This document shows, in pieces, positions 31,414-40,400 of a DNA stretch of 64,000 nucleotides. The stretch spans positions 992,001 through 1,056,000 of the forward strand of contig CAWBUW010000007.1 in the NCBI GenBank assembly GCA_963792075.1. Direction: 5' to 3'. The stretch's first letter is position 1. Each line of letters begins with the position of its first letter. This stretch comes from CAWBUW01 sp963792075 (GTDB taxonomy: Bacteria > Chloroflexota > Anaerolineae > Anaerolineales > UBA4823). The notes below the pieces were generated by a model. It worked only from the letters and a program-made list of their open reading frames with translations. It did no database searches and was not told the DNA's origin. A program made the translations under genes and the position numbers.

Positions 31414-33696
31414 GATGACACACCAGCCAGCGAAGAACGCTGCCAGGCGCGCTTCCTGTTCGACGTAAATACTCTCCCTATGGCGAACAATACCGGCCAC
31501 CACCTGTTCTACGCCCTGAACCGGGATAACACCGTCGTGATGCGGCTGGAGCTGCGCTACTACAACTCCGCTTACCAGGTGCGGGCCGAGGCGGTCAACG
31601 ACGCCGGCTGGTATGTGTCGCTCTCCTGGACAACGCTCACCGACGCCCCGCACTACATCGAGATCGAATGGAAGGCCGCCGCGGCGGCCGGGGCCAACAA
31701 TGGTGTGATCACCCTTTGGGTAGATGGGACACAGACCGGCAGCATTGCCAATATCGATAACGACACCCGCCGGGTGGACTATGCCCAGCTTGGCGCAGTA
31801 GCCGGGGTGGATACCGGCACACGCGGCGCGTACTACCTGGATGCGTTCGAATCCCGCCGCCAGACCTACATCGGCCTGGCGAGCGAGGCGTCGCGTACCC
31901 TGGGCGCTGTGCTCAATCTCAGGCAGCACACGGGTTCCACAAGGGTCAAAGCGCAGGCGCTCGACACCGCCAGCTTTGTCCGCGTCGAAGGGGTGACCTT
32001 CTCCACGGGCGCTGCCATCACCGCCACGCAGGTGGTCCAGGCCACCTTGCCTGCCGCGGCGCACGTCAGGGCTATGCTGGCGCCGGCGAGCGAGGCGCAG
32101 CCGCTGCCTGGCGTAAGCAAAGCGCCAGCCTCCAGCAGCGCCTCACAAACCATCACCTATACCTACGATCCGCTCTACCGCCTGAAGCGCACCGATTACA
32201 GCGACGGGACGTACTTCAGCTACACCTACGATTCTGTAGGCAACCGCCTGACCGAGCAGACCACCGGCGGGACGAGCAGCGCCTACGTTTACGATGCCGC
32301 CAACCGGATGCTCAGCGCCGGAGGCATCGTCTATACCTGGGACGACAACGGCAATCTGCTCTCGGATGGGGGGCGCACCTATACCTATAACCACGCCAAC
32401 CGGCTGGTGGGGGTCAATTCTCCTACACTGGTTTCCAGTATGGCGTATAATGGTCAAGGAGACCGTCTGCAGCAGACGGTGAACGGCGTGACCACGACCT
32501 ACACGCTGGACCTGGCAGGAGGCCTGACGCAGGTGCTCTCGGACGGGACACACACTTACCTGTACGGCAGCGGGCGTATCGCCCAATACGCCGGAACGAC
32601 CCCGGAGTATTTCCTGCCGGACGCGCTGGGTTCCGTGCGGCAGTTGGCGGATGCCAGCGGCAGCGTGACGTTGGCGGAGAGTTACCAGCCGTATGGCGAA
32701 ACCTTGAGCCACGGCGGCGCAGGGCAAAGCCCGTATGGATATGCTGGGGAATGGGAGGACAGTTACATTAAGTTGCAGTATCTACGTTCCCGGTGGTATT
32801 CGATGGAAATTGGAAGATTCCTGACCAAAGACTCCTGGCAAGGGGATTATAACAGACCAATGTCGCTTAATGCCTGGCTATACGTAGGGGCGGATCCGGT
32901 CAACCACACGGATCCGAGTGGAATGTGCCCGCCGGGTTATATAGACGGAGACCTGGATGGAAGATGCGAAAAGACATGCGATCCTTGTGAGAGTTTTCCA
33001 CCGCCGCCACAAGGATTACCTGAAAGCAACCCCGTGGAAAAAGTATACAAAAGATTGGCGACAGAACCATGGAAATGCAAATCTCGTTATGGGGAAATAA
33101 CTTCGCTGGCCCCGTGGTGGAAAACGGTAGAGGCCAGCGGCAAGGACCCTACTTATGTAAATACTACACTTGCAATCGCCACAATGATTTACCTGGAAGA
33201 AAATTTATTGTATGCATTGAACCCCAATGCTATAGTCTATGAAACGGAAGCCCTTGCTCACAGGTTTTGGTATTTTTGTAATATGTATGGGAGCTGCTCC
33301 ATTAGCAAGACCGGAGTTATTGGGGAAGGAGTAAAAAAATACTTGCATTGGAGTATCAGTTTTGAAAGCCTTGCAAGTAATATAGAACTATTCTCTGAGG
33401 GTTATGGCCCTCCGGCAAGTGCATATAGGGAAGCAAAGAAAATTACAGATGCGTATAGGAATAATCCAAGTTGGACGACTTGTAAAGATTATCACATGGG
33501 AGATTGTTGGGACAGACCATGGGGACCTTTTAGCGCAATACTGGATTATAAGTATTTCTATGATAGATATGATAGAGAAGGGGACACCACTGTCAACAAG
33601 GTTTTCTATATGTGGAGCAACCTTGTAATATTGACTTTTGCACAAACCAATTATCACTGTGTACAACCCGGCGTTTACTGTGGGACTAAGAAATGA
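31414..33696 (+). CDS. 5'-truncated RHS/YD-repeat protein with Cys-rich C-terminal tip
   Basis: The frame is open from after a TAG near 31413. The first ATG (31480) gives 738 aa without a signal peptide, so the original N-terminus is missing. A LamG-like beta domain (LFYALNRDNTVVMRLELRYY ... ESRRQTYIGL) is followed by YD repeats. The RHS core is intact, from YFLPDALGSVRQLADASGSV through YQPYGETLSHGGAGQSPYGY and LRSRWYSMEIGRFLTKDSW to VNHTDPSGM. A ~250-residue tip follows with CDPCESFPPPPQ, YGSCSISKTG, CKDYHMGDCWDRPWG and the end VILTFAQTNYHCVQPGVYCG. Tip activity is unrecognised. The stop overlaps the next lipoprotein start (ATGA). Confidence 0.8.
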   Translation, partial: DDTPASEERCQARFLFDVNTLPMANNTGHHLFYALNRDNTVVMRLELRYYNSAYQVRAEAVNDAGWYVSLSWTTLTDAPHYIEIEWKAAAAAGANNGVITLWVDGTQTGSIANIDNDTRRVDYAQLGAVAGVDTGTRGAYYLDAFESRRQTYIGLASEASRTLGAVLNLRQHTGSTRVKAQALDTASFVRVEGVTFSTGAAITATQVVQATLPAAAHVRAMLAPASEAQPLPGVSKAPASSSASQTITYTYDPLYRLKRTDYSDGTYFSYTYDSVGNRLTEQTTGGTSSAYVYDAANRMLSAGGIVYTWDDNGNLLSDGGRTYTYNHANRLVGVNSPTLVSSMAYNGQGDRLQQTVNGVTTTYTLDLAGGLTQVLSDGTHTYLYGSGRIAQYAGTTPEYFLPDALGSVRQLADASGSVTLAESYQPYGETLSHGGAGQSPYGYAGEWEDSYIKLQYLRSRWYSMEIGRFLTKDSWQGDYNRPMSLNAWLYVGADPVNHTDPSGMCPPGYIDGDLDGRCEKTCDPCESFPPPPQGLPESNPVEKVYKRLATEPWKCKSRYGEITSLAPWWKTVEASGKDPTYVNTTLAIATMIYLEENLLYALNPNAIVYETEALAHRFWYFCNMYGSCSISKTGVIGEGVKKYLHWSISFESLASNIELFSEGYGPPASAYREAKKITDAYRNNPSWTTCKDYHMGDCWDRPWGPFSAILDYKYFYDRYDREGDTTVNKVFYMWSNLVILTFAQTNYHCVQPGVYCGTKK
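31749..32503 (+). repeat. 755-bp RHS repeat, copy 2 (matches 21084-21838)
   Basis: See 21084-21838. The third RHS piece at 36.49-36.83 kb also aligns, at lower identity, with 32453-32790 of this copy. Confidence 0.85.
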
Positions 33697-35017
33697 ACAA
33701 GCTGAAATTAATAGGCATAACACTTCTGGCCTTTTTCCTGACAAGCTGCAGCTCAGTCACCCCATTGGCGGTTCAACCGACTTCCTCTGGAGCTTCTCTA
33801 AGTACAGCGACCCTATTCTTCAATTCAGTAGCCACTGTTTACCCGCCGCTTTCTCCGCCCCCAGTTTTAACGAATACACCCTTGCTAACCGTTACCCCTA
33901 CTTCCACATTTACTCCTTCGCCTACACCGGAGTCGTTGCCCATTCGCGTCGCTAAGCAGCAGTGTATTCCAATTCGACCTGAGCTTGCTCCAGGTTTTTT
34001 GTCGAGCGGTGTTTTGATTCTGGGAAACTTCACTAATCATGTCTATGTTGGTGACCTGGTGGCGCTCACACCACAGGTTAGCCAGCCCAAATTCATCCCT
34101 GGCGCTGTGTCTTTTGGTTATGGCAAGGTCTCTCCAAATGGAAAGTTGCTTGCTTATGCAAATGATGGACAGTTGGTAATTATCTCTGCAGATGGCAAGA
34201 TCCACGTATCTGAATCTTGGGATTCCCAATGGAAAGGAGGCTTCCTTGAATGGCTCGGACAAGACCGTTTACAGTTTAATGACTGGGAGCCTTCTGACTC
34301 AACTGCTTCAAGGATTATTCTAAGTTCGAGAATAATTCTGAACCCTTTTACAAAGGAGATTCAACGGTTAAACCTCCTCAAGATATGTATTACGACCCAA
34401 ATCCTATGATCGCGGAGCCATGGAAAGTAGTATATGATTCTACCTTGACCCGACTAGCTTACATGCGCGATGACGGCCCCACCTTTGTGCTTTGGGATTT
34501 GCAGAATAATCAGGCGATATGGACATTGAAAAAGTATTCGGTCAAATCGACCCCACCCATGTGGTCTCCAGATGAAATGCAGTTGGCTGTCGTAGCGATG
34601 AATCAGCCTGAGGACAATTGGGATCGACTCGAGCTGTTTCTGGTCACCCGTGATGGGCAAGCGCAAAAGTGGGTAGACCTGCAAGGATATCACCCAACTA
34701 CTGGTCAGGGTACTCTAAGATGGTCGCCGAATGGGCGCTATATTGCATTCTGGGAATGGAGTTACAAAGCCCCGATTCTAATCCTCGACACAATCAAGAA
34801 ACAGTTGTTGGATTACTGTATCATTGGCGCTGCCGGATATGGGGATTTTGTTTGGTCGCCGGATAGCACTCAGGTGACTGTTACCAGATATGAGGCCCCC
34901 TCTATCGTTATTGATGTAGAGAAAGGTATCGCATCACAGATCACGCAAGACTGGCATTTCAGGCCAGTAGGGTGGATGGTTAACTCATCTGAAATCATGG
35001 CCACGCCTACGCCATGA
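33693..35017 (+). pseudogene. PD40 propeller lipoprotein overlapping the RHS stop, frameshifted
   Basis: The ATG at 33693 overlaps the RHS TGA, so translation is coupled to the RHS tip. MNKLKLIGITLLAFFLTSCS has lipobox FLTSC; a Thr/Pro linker follows. Propeller: VSPNGKLLAYANDG, IILNPFTKEIQRLN; then a frame change near 34380 (AACCTCCTCAAG), continuing DPNPMIAEPWKVVYDSTLTR, LAYMRDDGPTFVLWD, WSPNGRYIAFWEW and WSPDSTQVTVTRY, and ending IVIDVEKGIASQI ... FRPVGWM. It is the best example of a tip/lipoprotein pair in direct overlap. An indel would restore about 440 aa. Confidence 0.75.
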
Positions 35018-35110
35018 ATAGGTGCTTATACGGGGGGCGGCATGTTCATGTTGATGGAGCAAATAGGGCCAACAATAACGTCTCATCCCCCTCGAAGGGA
35101 GTGTGAATAA

Positions 35111-36483
35111 ATGATACGCAAAGTATGGTTACTAACCACAGTATTGTTAGTAGGCGGATTTATTGCAGCTTGTTCATCGCCGCAACCTAATTCAGAATAC
35201 CGAGAAACAGCTACCACTTCTGAGATAATCTCGCCCACAAAAACACAATACTCTTTAGTGTTATCATCTACAGAACATCCTAATACTGTGACGCCTGCTG
35301 CTGCTGAGGGTTCCCCATCAGCTTCACAGACACCCAATCCTGTAACGCCTACCCCAGTGGCTGCCCGGCTTACTAACGTGGCCGATACTTCGGTCTGGTG
35401 GGAAAAGTTGCTGCCGGGCCAATACCTGCTTTATTGGGTTTTTGATGAGCCCAAGCAATACTCTCTTTATGCTACATCGTACGATGGAGCTCACGAAGTA
35501 CGCTTGGGGGCAGGAGTCGCTGATTTAGGGGTAATTTCAGCCGACTTGACAATGCTGCTTTATATAACCCCGAATGCTTTTTCAGGGATACAGAGCTGAT
35601 TATAAAAAACCTGAATGATGGCACGATCAAGAGAATCCCCGATACACAAGGTTGCCATGAACCAAGTTGGTCACCTGATAGCAAGAGCTTTGCTGCTCAG
35701 TGTCACGGTGAAATATGGGTTTTCTATCTCGAAACCAATGACCGGGTTTTAATCGCGGAAGGACCAACTTATTGGAGTTCGCCTGTCTGGTCACCGGATG
35801 GGAAATGGGTTGCATATTTTAACCGGCCTGATATCCATGTAAGACCTGATGATGGGTTATATGTTGCGGATGTATCCTGCATCTTCAGTGAAGTTACCTA
35901 TCAGATTAATAAAGTAGGGCCTTTTATGGAAGCCTTGAATCCTCCCATTTCATGGTCTTCTAACAGTCAATACTTGGCCACAGTTACTGAAACTTCCATT
36001 TCCATTCTAGACTTCCAGAAAGGTAAGTTTCGCGAGCTTGTTGAAATTTATAACAGTATGTACCCGGAAGCTGTAACCTGGTCTCTGGATGGAAAATATA
36101 TTGCTTACGACATTTTTGGGAGTGATGTTTATGTAGTGGATTCCTTGAGCGGTGCGCTAGTATTTCGTGTATATCCTCCTCCTCAGAGCTTTCAAATCAT
36201 TACTTGGATTTCGATTCCACATCCATGTACGCCGGGAAAGATCTACAACATTACCGAAAATGGAGCGGACCTTAACCTGCGTGATAGTCCTTCTCTGAAT
36301 GGCACAGTTGTGAAGCAACTCAAACCCAACGATATGGTTACAGTCCTGGATGGGTTAATCCGAGCCGATGGTTATACCTGGTGGAAATTGCAGACAGAAG
36401 GTGGCACAGAAGGTTGGGCGGTGAATATCCCAGAGTGGTACGCGCCGTTGGTCCCGGCAATTACTGTTACGCCCACCTCATAA
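35111..36483 (+). pseudogene. PD40 lipoprotein with SH3 domain, frameshifted at a T-run
   Basis: Signal peptide with lipobox IAAC (VLLVGGFIAACSSPQPN), then a Ser/Thr/Pro linker. WWEKLLPGQYLLYWVFDEPK resembles the same region of the 28.3-kb lipoprotein. The frame stops at 35599 but continues in another frame from a TTTTT run (35579-35583): LIIKNLNDGTIKRIP, WSPDSKSFAAQCHG, WSPDGKWVAYFNRP and WSLDGKYIAYDIFG. The SH3-type end has GADLNLRDSPSLNGTVV, ADGYTWWKLQTEGGTEGWAV and IPEWYAPL. It runs straight into the third RHS fragment, 10 bases after its stop. One base would restore ~456 aa. Confidence 0.75.
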
Positions 36484-36493
36484 AGATGTGGTC

Positions 36494-37185
36494 AAGGAGA
36501 CTGGCTGCAGCAGACTGTGAACGGCGTGACCACCGCTTACACGCTGGATATGGCAGGAGGCTTGACGCAGGTACTCTCGGACGGGACGCACACTTACCTG
36601 TATGGCAACAGGCGCATCGCGCGGCGTATCGCGCAGTACAGCGGGACAGCGCCGGAATACTTCCTGCCGGATGCACTCGGCTCGGTGCGGCAGATCACGG
36701 ACAGCAGCGGGGAGGTAACTCTGGCGCAAACTTACCAACCATTTGGTGAAATCTTGAGCCAGGGCGGCGCGGGGCAGAGCCCATATGGATATGCCGGGGA
36801 ATGGGAAGATTCCGAATCAGGGCTGGTGTATCTCAGGGCTCGGCATTACAGCCCTTATCTTACCAGTTCATCCAGCCTGATCCTATTGTACCAAACCCTT
36901 ACCAGCCCTGGGAGTGGAACCTTTACACATATTCACGAAACAATCCAATCAGGTTTACGGATCCAAGCGGAAAATATTCGACTGACCCAGGCGACCAAAC
37001 CTCCATTACGCCGCTGGCCATATTCAAGCTCGGATATCCCTACACCGGCTCCTGGAAACCGGATGGTCCATAACCGATGGGAAGTCAAGCCGGATGGCAG
37101 CTTATCAGAAACTGCATTAAAACGTGCTGATTACATGAGTTCTCGCATGCCTGGCTGGATAACAGCAATCATCCTGGCAAGGTAA
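36494..37185 (+). pseudogene. RHS core fragment, truncated at both ends and frameshifted
   Basis: Begins abruptly at GGTCAAGGAGA (36492-36502), matching inside the YD region of the other copies (32454 onward). It covers TAYTLDMAGGLTQVLSDGT, YFLPDALGSVRQITDSSG, YQPFGEILSQGGAGQSPYGY and LVYLRARHYSP. The core then shifts frame near 36860: the continuation QFIQPDPIVPNPYQPWEWNL and YTYSRNNPIRFTDPSGK lies in another frame, ending at 37073. No toxin-like tip is recognisable beyond the DPSG end. It is followed 12 bases later by an NGGC-LPC lipoprotein remnant. Confidence 0.7.
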
Positions 37186-37197
37186 AGGAAGAGTTTA

Positions 37198-38005
37198 ATG
37201 AAATCTAGGTTTAGAAATCTGGTAATAGGTATCCTTATCCTGCTTATAGCGAGCTGCCGTTCACTGCCTCAACCTTCCGACACACTCGTAAAGCCATCGG
37301 TCACCCTGACGAGCACCACAATGAGAAAAACCGCGACACCTTCTCCTTCAATTCCGTTGACGCCAAGTCCCTCTGTCACATTGACTTCAAGCTCTACCCT
37401 CACCGCAAAGCCTACCATCACGCAAACACCTGCACCAGAACCTACCTGGACACCCCTACCTACTCTTCCTGCAAGCGAAGCTCTAGCCATCGTCAAAGAT
37501 TTACTAAAAAACAATGGCGGCTGCCGTTTACCATGCTGGTGGGGAATCGTGCCCGGCGAAACTACCTGGTTGGAAGCCCAGCATTGATATTGGACCAGAC
37601 TCGACGGTTCAAAGTTTCCAATTGCACCAACTGCTCTCGGATTATGGGAAACCAGATAAAATTCTTATAAAAACCTATTCAAATACTCCCGCATCCTACT
37701 TACCATTTCGACTAGTCCTCTTTTATTCAAGCCAACAAATCATGGCATTCTTTGAATATGAAGCGCAAAAGAATAAGGATATCCTTGTTGGCTGTCCGCA
37801 ACCTGTTGGTCCATGGCTCACATTATGGGGATGGGATAGATTGTGGTCAGATAAAGATATCGATGAAGCAGTTTCAGGTCCAGACAGCCCACAGCCATTA
37901 CGGCCACTTGAAGAGGTTACGGATATGAGCGTCGATGATTTTTATCAAACATTCAAAGATTCACAAAACACAACATGTATAACAACGCCGGCTGACTTGT
38001 GGTGA
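37198..38005 (+). pseudogene. NGGC-LPC domain lipoprotein, internal deletion and frameshift
   Basis: Signal peptide with lipobox IASC (MKSRFRNLVIGILILLIASC), a Thr/Pro/Ser linker and the domain start LLKNNGGCRLPCWWGIVPGE, TTW. The frame is lost near 37580. The other frame continues STVQSFQLHQLLSDYGKPDK, ILIKTYS and FFEYEAQKNKDILVGC, and ends FYQTFKDSQNTTCITTPADL-W. Compared with the gene at 27.2 kb about 60 residues between the two parts are missing. It is thus a broken paralogue, the last module of the region. Confidence 0.7.
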
Positions 38006-38067
38006 CGCCAGTATGATCCCCCGAACACTTGTTTTCGTCTTTTTGGACAACCCCTATAAGCGCTTTA

Positions 38068-40395
38068 TTACAATGCCCCAGGCAAGGTAAAGTAAAAGCG
38101 GCTGCCCTCGCCGGGCTGCCCGCTGCTTTCAACCCCCGTCGTCCCGCCCAATTTCTGTACAATACGCCGCACAATGGAGAGCCCCAACCCTGTCGAGCGC
38201 GCCGGCAAGGGCTGCCCGCCGACATTCTGTGTGACCCTGATCTCTCCGGTCTTCTTCTTGCCGGGCAGCCTTCCAAAAGGCTTGAAAAGCTGTTTCTGGA
38301 CTTCCGGGGAGATACCTTCCCCGTTGTCCTGTACCCAAAAACGGACGAAAATCTGGTCGGGCATACGCTCTGCCCCCAAGATCACCTTGGGTGGGCGACC
38401 GCCATAGGTGATGGCGTTGCTCACGTAATTTGCCCACACTTCTTCCACCCAGGCCGCATAGCCCAATGCCACGGGCCAGGTATCCACCGGCGTTGCGAAC
38501 TCGATTTCTACCGCGAACTCTTTGCTCAGGTAATCCAGGCGTTCCAGGACCTCATTCAGGATCGCCGCGCTGTCCAGCTCCGCCAACAGCACTCGCTCCT
38601 GGCGCACGCTCGCCAACAGCAGCAGCTCGGAAATGATGCGGCTCATCTTATTCACCGTCTGCTGGGATTTTGAGACCAGGTCGAGAGCGGTCAGGTTGTT
38701 CTGCCTGGATGCCTCGATCTGCAGCAGCTTATTGCTCAAAGCCAGGTTGGTCAGCGGTGATTTCAAATCGTGAGCGACCATCGAGGCAAACGCATCCAGG
38801 TCGGCGATCAACTGTTCACGCTGCGCCATTTCAACCCGCAGTTGTTCGTTGGCTACCTTTAATGCCTGTTCTGCCCGCGTCCGTTCCAAAATTTCCTGCT
38901 GCAAGAGCGTATTCTTTAGATCCGAGAGCTCCGCCTCGCGCCGGGCATTCTCCACCTGGTGTAGCGCTTGCAGGTTGCGCAGGCGGTCCATTGCCTGCTG
39001 GTTGAACACCGCCTCGCGGAATTTCATGTACTGTTCGTAATGGATCAGGGCGGGCTCAAAATGACCCGCATCTCGCTCGACCCTGGCCAGCCACTGGTGG
39101 CATTGGAATTGATCCGGCAGCGCCTTCGATTTCACCGCCTGCTCCAGGGCACGGTTCAATACCTCCAGGGCTTGCGGGAATAACCCCAGGCAGTGATACG
39201 CCTGGCCCAGCTTGAACAGCGCGTCGTTGATCTCGAGGGTGAAATCCTCTTTTTGCGCCAGCTCCAGAGCGGCCAGGAAAGGCGGCAGGATATACTCTGC
39301 AGTCAGCTCCTTCTTGGAGGCTGTCACCATCAGCAGCTCGCCCTGGCAAACCAGTGTGCGCGCTTCGCCGCGCTGATCCCCCAATTGGCGATACAGGCTG
39401 GCGCAGCGCTCCACCCATTCCCTGGCAGCCTGGCCTTCGACCTGCTGCTCTCGTCGCTGCCCTGGTTTGACTGACTGGATCTGCCCTCTTTTGGCTAACA
39501 GCGTGTCATCCCTGGCCTGGTCTTGAGGCGCCTCTCTCCGGCTGCTTGCGGTTGCCGGGTGCTCAGGCTTGGTCTCAGCCCGCAGGCTGCCAGAATTCAC
39601 GAACAGCTTCACCAGGTTTTCCAGCGCCGAGGCTTCCACCGCCTCCGCCTCACACTGCCTGGCTATCGAAACGCTCTCCTCTAAGGCCTGGTATGCCTGC
39701 CGGACATTCCCCACGCGCAGGTGCATTTCCCCCACCAACACCAGGGCACGCGCCTCATCCTCGTACAATTGGCGCACGATGGGTGATTGGGAGACAGCCG
39801 CCAGCAGGCTCTCTTCCTGGCCCGCGTCTTCCCCGGTGCGCTTTCTTGGCCGTTTGGCCGGAGTGACGGCCAACGGCTGCAGCGGCAGTTGCGCCGCCAG
39901 TTCCTGCCGGTAGATTTGCAAACCCTTAAGGGCATATTCCAAAGCTGCCGGGTATTCACCTAAATAACTGTAGGTCCGGCAAATTAACATGTACAACCCG
40001 GCTGTGCGAGACCGCGTGACTGCTTGCAGCGGCTCCGACTCGGCCTCGACCTGGTCTTGCTCCTTCAATATGGATAATGCCCGGAACAGGAAGGACAGCG
40101 CCATATCAAAGTGTGCCATCTGGATATAGAACTCACCCAGGTTTTGCAGGCTTTCGATCAACAAACGGTGCAAAGCCGCGTGGACTTCAGGCTCCGTTGG
40201 CTGGCTCAGCGCACGCTGGGCTTCTTCGCTGGCAGATTCACTGAATGCAATGGCGCGCGCCAGTTGGCGCGGCTGTGCCTGGTTGTATGCCTGCGCCAGC
40301 CGGAGCATCAAACCGGCTCGCTCAATAGCATCACAAGCCAGAGCCAGTTTCTCTTCAAGAGCCTTGATATCCTCTATCCGCGCGTCAATCTGCAA
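38068..40395 (-). CDS. TPR-containing cytoplasmic histidine kinase
   Basis: 775 aa, TTG start 5 bases after the stop of the DUF4013-like gene. Residues 1-480 are TPR-like helix pairs (FLFRALSILKEQDQVEAES, YSYLGEYPAALEYALKGLQI, AYHCLGLFPQALEVLNRALE). A coiled-coil linker follows, then the kinase core: H-box FASMVAHDLKSPLTNLALS, N-box WANYVSNAITYGG, G1 VQDNGEGIS and G2 STGLGLSIVRRIVQKLGG. No membrane segment is seen, so sensing is cytosolic, probably by protein contact through TPRs. No response regulator lies nearby, so it is an orphan kinase. It autophosphorylates the H-box His. Confidence 0.9.
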   Translation of the reverse strand: MQIDARIEDIKALEEKLALACDAIERAGLMLRLAQAYNQAQPRQLARAIAFSESASEEAQRALSQPTEPEVHAALHRLLIESLQNLGEFYIQMAHFDMALSFLFRALSILKEQDQVEAESEPLQAVTRSRTAGLYMLICRTYSYLGEYPAALEYALKGLQIYRQELAAQLPLQPLAVTPAKRPRKRTGEDAGQEESLLAAVSQSPIVRQLYEDEARALVLVGEMHLRVGNVRQAYQALEESVSIARQCEAEAVEASALENLVKLFVNSGSLRAETKPEHPATASSRREAPQDQARDDTLLAKRGQIQSVKPGQRREQQVEGQAAREWVERCASLYRQLGDQRGEARTLVCQGELLMVTASKKELTAEYILPPFLAALELAQKEDFTLEINDALFKLGQAYHCLGLFPQALEVLNRALEQAVKSKALPDQFQCHQWLARVERDAGHFEPALIHYEQYMKFREAVFNQQAMDRLRNLQALHQVENARREAELSDLKNTLLQQEILERTRAEQALKVANEQLRVEMAQREQLIADLDAFASMVAHDLKSPLTNLALSNKLLQIEASRQNNLTALDLVSKSQQTVNKMSRIISELLLLASVRQERVLLAELDSAAILNEVLERLDYLSKEFAVEIEFATPVDTWPVALGYAAWVEEVWANYVSNAITYGGRPPKVILGAERMPDQIFVRFWVQDNGEGISPEVQKQLFKPFGRLPGKKKTGEIRVTQNVGGQPLPARSTGLGLSIVRRIVQKLGGTTGVESSGQPGEGSRFYFTLPGAL

Positions 40396-40400
40396 AGTTT

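Noticed and set aside
31480..33696. A complete functional RHS toxin
   Set aside because: No signal peptide or N-terminal export domain; the frame is closed by a stop just upstream of the YD region, so the gene is 5' truncated.
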